Shown: positions 13,193 to 16,583 of the stretch, piece after piece
How the letters are laid out: each line of letters opens with the position of its first letter
Position numbering within the stretch: the first letter of the stretch is position 1
DNA from: Solimonas_A sp035476855
Lineage (GTDB): Bacteria; Pseudomonadota; Gammaproteobacteria; Nevskiales; Nevskiaceae
Assembly (NCBI GenBank): GCA_035476855.1
Contig: DATILC010000211.1
Span: forward strand, 1 to 16,583
Length of the DNA: 16,583 bases
Reading direction: 5' to 3'
The notes under the pieces: model-generated
The model's database searches: none
What the model saw: only the letters and a program-made list of their open reading frames with translations
Told to the model about the DNA's origin: nothing
Made by a program: the position numbers and the translations under genes

Positions 13193-15562
13193 TCAGGCCA
13201 GCAGCAGGTCGGCGTCCACCATCGGCGCGATGCCGGCGAGGCCGAGGTCGGCGAAGTCTGCGGCTGGCAGCGCAGGCGCATCGGCTGCCGCGGTCTCCGC
13301 CGGCATCAGCAGCGCGGCGAAATCCGCCAATGGCGCGCCGGCCGATTCCGGCGCCACGCTGACCAGCAGGTTGTCCGAGGTACTGGCCGTGGTGCCGGCG
13401 AGTTCCGCCATGGCGATCACCGTCAGGGGGATATCGCCGAAAAAGTCGGCCGGCGGTGTCAACGTCAGGCCGCTGAGCTCGGCTGCGATCAGCGTCCAGC
13501 TGCCGTCACCGTTGTCGAAGCCTGCCGACAGCACTGCCCCCACCGGCACGCCGGCGATGGTGATCGACAGGGTCTCGCCGATATCCGGCGACACCAGCGC
13601 GGAGCTGATCGACAGCGCGATCGGCATGTCCTCGTCGCCCGCAGCCGGCGTGACCGACAGCGATGGCGCATCGACATCCGGGGTGACGGTGATGCCGAGG
13701 GTCACATCGGTGGCATGGCCAGCCAGGTCGGTCGCGGTGACGGTCAGGCTGTAGCTGCTGGTGGTGGCGTAGTCGATGCCCGCCGTACCGCTGACACTGA
13801 TCTCGCCGCTGCCGCTGTCGATGACGAAGTTGTCCGCGCCGCTACCGTTGAGCGTATAGACCAGCCCCGTGGCGTCGATCGCGTCGGCATCCGTGGCCAG
13901 CACGGTCAGCAGCGTGCCGGAGTTCGCCTGGTGGGGCACGCTGGCGCTGTACGAGGCCTGGTCGAACACCGGCAGCTCGTCGTTTAGATCGTTGAGGGTG
14001 ATGGTCACGATCGACTGGCTGGAGTTGCCGTCGAAGTCGGTGGCGGTCAGTGTCAGGTTGTAGACCGACTGCGCCTCGAAATCGCTTGGCGCGCCGGGAT
14101 TCACGCCGATGCGGCCGTTCTGGTTGATCTTGAAATGCCCGGCGCCGCTGCCTGACAGCTGGTAACTGACGACATCGAACAGGTCGGCGTCGGTCGAGTA
14201 CACCTGCCCGACCTTGCCGGTGGTGATGCCCTCGTCGATGCTGTAGCTGTAGCTGGCCTGGTCCAGCACCGGCGCATTGTCGTTCTCGTCGATCAGCACG
14301 ATCGCGACATCGGCATAGCCCTCGTTGCCGGCATGGTCCGTCGCAATCACGGTCAGGAAATAGAACTCCTGAATCTCGCGATCCAGGCTCGCCGCCGAGG
14401 ACACGGTGATTTCGCCGGTGGTTGCGTCGATCTCGAAATTGGCACCGCCGCAACCGCAGAACGAGTAGGTCAGGCCGCTGGCGTCGACCGCGTCGGCGTC
14501 GAAAGCCTGCACCGTGACGACGCTGCCGGCCGTGCTGTTCTCGAAGACGCCGGCGATGTAGAAGAACTCGTCGAACAGCGGCACTTCGTCGTTGAGGTCG
14601 TTCAGCGTGATCGTCACCGCCGTCGTGCCGGAGTTGCCCGCCAGGTCGGTGGCGGTCAACGTCAGGTTGTAGACCGGCTGATCCTCGAAGTCCGCCGGTG
14701 AACTGGCAGCGATGCCGATGCGGCCGTTCTGGTTGACCTTGAAATGTTCCGCGCCGACACCCGACAGGCTGTAGCTGATGGCGTCGCCCAGGTCCGCATC
14801 CGCCGCCTGGATCAAGCCGATCCTGCCGGTGGTGGCGTTCTCGTCGAGGCTGAAATCGTAGGAGGACTGCGCGAAGGCGGGCGCCGTGTCGTTGACGTCG
14901 CCCAGCGCGATGGTGACGCTGGTCGTGCCGGTGTTGCCGGCAGCATCGGTCGCGGTCACCGTCAGGTGGTAGACCGGCTGGAATTCGCGGTCGAGGACCG
15001 CGGTCGATGCCACCGTGATCTCCCCGGTGCTTTCGTCGATCTCGAAGTTGCCCGCACCGCAACCGCAAAGCGAATAGGCCAGGCCGCCGGCATCGACGGC
15101 ATCGGCATCGCTGGCATGCACGGTCACCAGGCTGCCGGAGCTGCTGTTCTCGGCCACCGTGGCGTTGTAGGCGGGGGCATCGAACAGCGGCGACTCATCG
15201 TTGAGGTCGTTCAGCGTGATCGTCACCGAGGTCTGGCCGAAATTCCCGGCCGAATCGGTGGCGGTCAGCGTGAGGTTGTACACCGACTGCTGCTCGAAGT
15301 CGGTCGGCCGGTTGGCCACCACGCCGATGCGGCCGTTCTGGTTGACGTTGAAGTAATGCGCGCCGCTACCGCTGAGGCTGTAGCCGATCACGTCGCCGGT
15401 ATCGGGATCGCTGGCCTTCACCAGGGCAATCCTGCCGGTGACCGCGTTCTCGTCGGCCGTGAAGCTGTAGCTGGGCTGTGGGAACGCCGGTGGTGAGCCC
15501 ACCAGCGGTGTTTCAGCAGCCACCGGAGCCGGCAACGGCTCATCCATCAAGTACTTCGACAT
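13193..15562 (-). CDS. Cadherin-repeat surface/secreted protein (putative adhesin)
   Basis: A 789-residue, acidic, repeat-rich protein. Six cadherin-like repeats of about 100 residues span 25-630, ending in linkers such as LNDLNDESP, GDVNDTAP and DENDNAP that bind Ca2+ in cadherins. They alternate between type A (NQNGRIG..DFE..VYNLTLTATD) and type B (STGEITV..LDRE..LTVTATD). A different beta domain follows (633-735; DEDMPIALSISS, GDGSWTLIAAELSGLTL), of a kind common in RTX adhesins. The N-terminus (MSKYLMDEPLPAP) has no Sec signal. The C-terminus is Ala/Asp-rich and ends DADLLLA, like a type I secretion signal. No ABC exporter or RTX nonapeptides are in the window. The ATG at 15562 has GGGGGA close upstream. 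It converges on the molybdoenzyme gene with a 4-bp gap. Export by type I secretion is inferred. Confidence 0.85.
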   Translation of the reverse strand: MSKYLMDEPLPAPVAAETPLVGSPPAFPQPSYSFTADENAVTGRIALVKASDPDTGDVIGYSLSGSGAHYFNVNQNGRIGVVANRPTDFEQQSVYNLTLTATDSAGNFGQTSVTITLNDLNDESPLFDAPAYNATVAENSSSGSLVTVHASDADAVDAGGLAYSLCGCGAGNFEIDESTGEITVASTAVLDREFQPVYHLTVTATDAAGNTGTTSVTIALGDVNDTAPAFAQSSYDFSLDENATTGRIGLIQAADADLGDAISYSLSGVGAEHFKVNQNGRIGIAASSPADFEDQPVYNLTLTATDLAGNSGTTAVTITLNDLNDEVPLFDEFFYIAGVFENSTAGSVVTVQAFDADAVDASGLTYSFCGCGGANFEIDATTGEITVSSAASLDREIQEFYFLTVIATDHAGNEGYADVAIVLIDENDNAPVLDQASYSYSIDEGITTGKVGQVYSTDADLFDVVSYQLSGSGAGHFKINQNGRIGVNPGAPSDFEAQSVYNLTLTATDFDGNSSQSIVTITLNDLNDELPVFDQASYSASVPHQANSGTLLTVLATDADAIDATGLVYTLNGSGADNFVIDSGSGEISVSGTAGIDYATTSSYSLTVTATDLAGHATDVTLGITVTPDVDAPSLSVTPAAGDEDMPIALSISSALVSPDIGETLSITIAGVPVGAVLSAGFDNGDGSWTLIAAELSGLTLTPPADFFGDIPLTVIAMAELAGTTASTSDNLLVSVAPESAGAPLADFAALLMPAETAAADAPALPAADFADLGLAGIAPMVDADLLLA
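13673..15490 (-). repeat. Three tandem A-B cadherin-repeat pairs inside the adhesin gene
   Basis: The six repeats fall into three bipartite units of about 605 bp: 14885-15490, 14282-14884 and 13673-14281. Type A halves share NQNGRIG and VYNLTLTATD, and type B halves share GEITV and LTVTATD. The order A-B-A-B-A-B indicates duplication of a two-repeat unit. The third B copy has diverged most and has lost the Cys pair found in the other two. Confidence 0.8.
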
Positions 15563-15683
15563 GACATCCCCCGATCAGTCCCTGGCGCAACGCGAGCTTC
15601 GGCGCGCCGTGGTGCATCCCCGCCGACCATGATGCCCCCCGGCGCGAGCGGCGGCAAAAGCAGGCATGTTTGCGGGCTTCGGG

Positions 15684-15712
15684 TTGACAAGTTCCTTTTT
15701 GGAACTTAAGTT
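15684..15712 (+). promoter_or_regulatory. Promoter of the distal SDR gene with the most symmetric HxlR-type operator (site C)
   Basis: TTGACA -35 (15684-15689), 17-bp spacer, TAAGTT -10 (15707-15712). The spacer holds AAGTTCCTTTTTGGAACTT (15689-15707), a perfect inverted repeat with 7-bp arms around TTTTT. The arrangement of -35, operator and -10 is the same as at site B, 6.9 kb away. A third half-site follows: GAACTTAAGTTC (15702-15713) is itself a perfect palindrome overlapping the -10. The predicted leader to the ATG at 15790 is about 70 nt. Confidence 0.75.
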
Positions 15713-15789
15713 CTCCCCATCGCCACGTCGCCGCCTGCCGAAGGGCGCCTGCACCAGTCGAAAGATCCGCCTTCCCACCGGAGCCAGGC

Positions 15790-16536
15790 ATGAGTCCTCC
15801 CGCAACAGAGCCATCCCGCGTTGCCCTCGTCATCGGTGCCGGCGACGGCAATGGCGCAGCCATCGCCAAGCGCTTCGCCCGCGAGGGCTATGTCGCCTGC
15901 GTCGTACGTCGCAGCGCCGACAAGCTGCAGCCGCTGGTCGCGCAGATCGTCGCCGCCGGCGGCAGCGCCCATGCCTTCGGCACGGATGCACGCAAGGAGG
16001 AAGAGGTGGTGGCGCTGTTCGAGCAGATCGAGCGCGACATCGGGCCGGTGGAGGTGCTGGTGTTCAATGTCGGCGCCAACGTCCCTTCATCGATCCTCGA
16101 CGAGACCGCGCGCAAGTTCTTCAAGATCTGGGAGATGGCCTGCCTCGCCGGCTTCCTGACCGGGCGCGAGGCGGCCAAGCGCATGGTCAAGCGCGGCCGC
16201 GGCACGATCCTGTTCACCGGCGCCACCGCCAGCATGCGCGGGGCGGCGAACTTCGCCGCCTTCGCCGGCGCCAAGCATGCGCTGCGTGCACTGGCGCAGA
16301 GCATGGCGCGCGAGCTGGGGGCCAAGGGCATCCACGTCGGCCACATCGTGATCGACGGCATGGTCGACACCGACTTCATCCGCGACAACTTTCCCAAGGT
16401 CTATGCCGAGCGCATGCCGAAGGAGGGCATCCTCAAGCCGGAGCACATCGCCGAAAGCTATTGGCAACTGCACAGCCAGCCGCGTGACGCCTGGACCTTC
16501 GAGCTGGACCTGCGGCCCTACATGGAAACCTGGTGA
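15790..16536 (+). CDS. SDR family protein lacking the catalytic Tyr (SDR_c10-like), second full-length copy
   Basis: A 248-residue paralogue of the protein encoded at 8831. It has the glycine motif GAGDGNG (16-22), NVGAN (93-97), GATASMRG (144-151) with Ser148, and F158-AGA-K162 in place of Tyr-xxx-Lys. The tail SYWQLHSQPRDAWTFELDL plus RPYMETW is nearly the same as in the upstream copy. The start at 15790 has GGAG (15780-15783) 6 nt upstream. It has its own promoter with the GTTC-N7-GAAC operator, so it probably belongs to the same regulon as the 8831 operon although separated by the adhesin gene. Only 47 bp follow its stop and I see no further gene there. Confidence 0.9.
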   Translation: MSPPATEPSRVALVIGAGDGNGAAIAKRFAREGYVACVVRRSADKLQPLVAQIVAAGGSAHAFGTDARKEEEVVALFEQIERDIGPVEVLVFNVGANVPSSILDETARKFFKIWEMACLAGFLTGREAAKRMVKRGRGTILFTGATASMRGAANFAAFAGAKHALRALAQSMARELGAKGIHVGHIVIDGMVDTDFIRDNFPKVYAERMPKEGILKPEHIAESYWQLHSQPRDAWTFELDLRPYMETW

Positions 16537-16583
16537 ACAGGGGTCTCCTAACGCTATGGGTGCCGCTGCGATGCCCCCGTATT

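Noticed and set aside
13673..15490. Periodic sequence as a CRISPR array or noncoding satellite
   Set aside because: The ~300 and ~600-bp periodicity is protein-level cadherin repeats in a continuous reading frame, with no short direct repeats and spacers.
16537..16583. Possible further gene start or terminator after the last SDR
   Set aside because: Only 47 bp are available, with no start preceded by a ribosome binding site and no hairpin with T-run.

Overview
High-GC bacterial chromosome segment with tightly packed genes, Shine-Dalgarno starts and sigma70-like promoters. The gene mix (DUF1214 protein plus sulfotransferase, EthD, several SDRs, a PF10118-type protein, HxlR and TetR regulators) resembles lipid- or xenobiotic-degrading Gammaproteobacteria such as Nevskiales/Solimonadaceae. 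That placement is inferred from gene content only. The window shows no rRNA, tRNA, insertion sequence or CRISPR array, and no gene-free stretch longer than 300 bases.

Region 1 (1-5053) looks like a sulfation module. A TetR repressor gene and cysC (APS kinase, the enzyme that makes the sulfo donor PAPS; cut by the window edge) run leftward. A DUF1214 protein gene and a sulfotransferase gene run rightward from the same 144-bp intergenic region. Two 16-bp TAAGG-N6-CCTTA palindromes in that region are the likely TetR operators. A long imperfect inverted repeat (about 3415-3517) follows the sulfotransferase. After it come a classical SDR and a two-domain EthD-like protein, 3 bp apart.

Region 2 (5058-8221) is a leftward operon: an alpha/beta hydrolase with an Asp nucleophile, a ferritin-like diiron protein, and a lipocalin/AttH-like protein of unknown function. 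It is divergent from an HxlR-type regulator (8222-8716).

Region 3 (8831-13188) is a rightward operon: a Tyr-less SDR, a shorter and more degenerate SDR paralogue, a glutathione S-transferase-like protein, and a bis-MGD molybdopterin oxidoreductase. A third member of the same SDR family lies at 15790-16536 with its own promoter. Between them, on the minus strand, is a 789-residue surface or secreted protein with six cadherin-like repeats.

The main new observation is a shared operator. The sequence GTTC-N7-GAAC (one copy has GTAC on the right) occurs in the core promoter of the hydrolase operon, the HxlR gene itself, the SDR/GST/molybdoenzyme operon and the distal SDR gene. In three of the four it fills the space between a TTGAC -35 and a -10 element. 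This defines a candidate HxlR regulon linking a putative ring- or epoxide-opening hydrolase, a diiron protein, three SDR_c10-like proteins, a GST and a molybdoenzyme. It could be an electrophile-responsive or catabolic pathway. The substrate cannot be read from the sequence.
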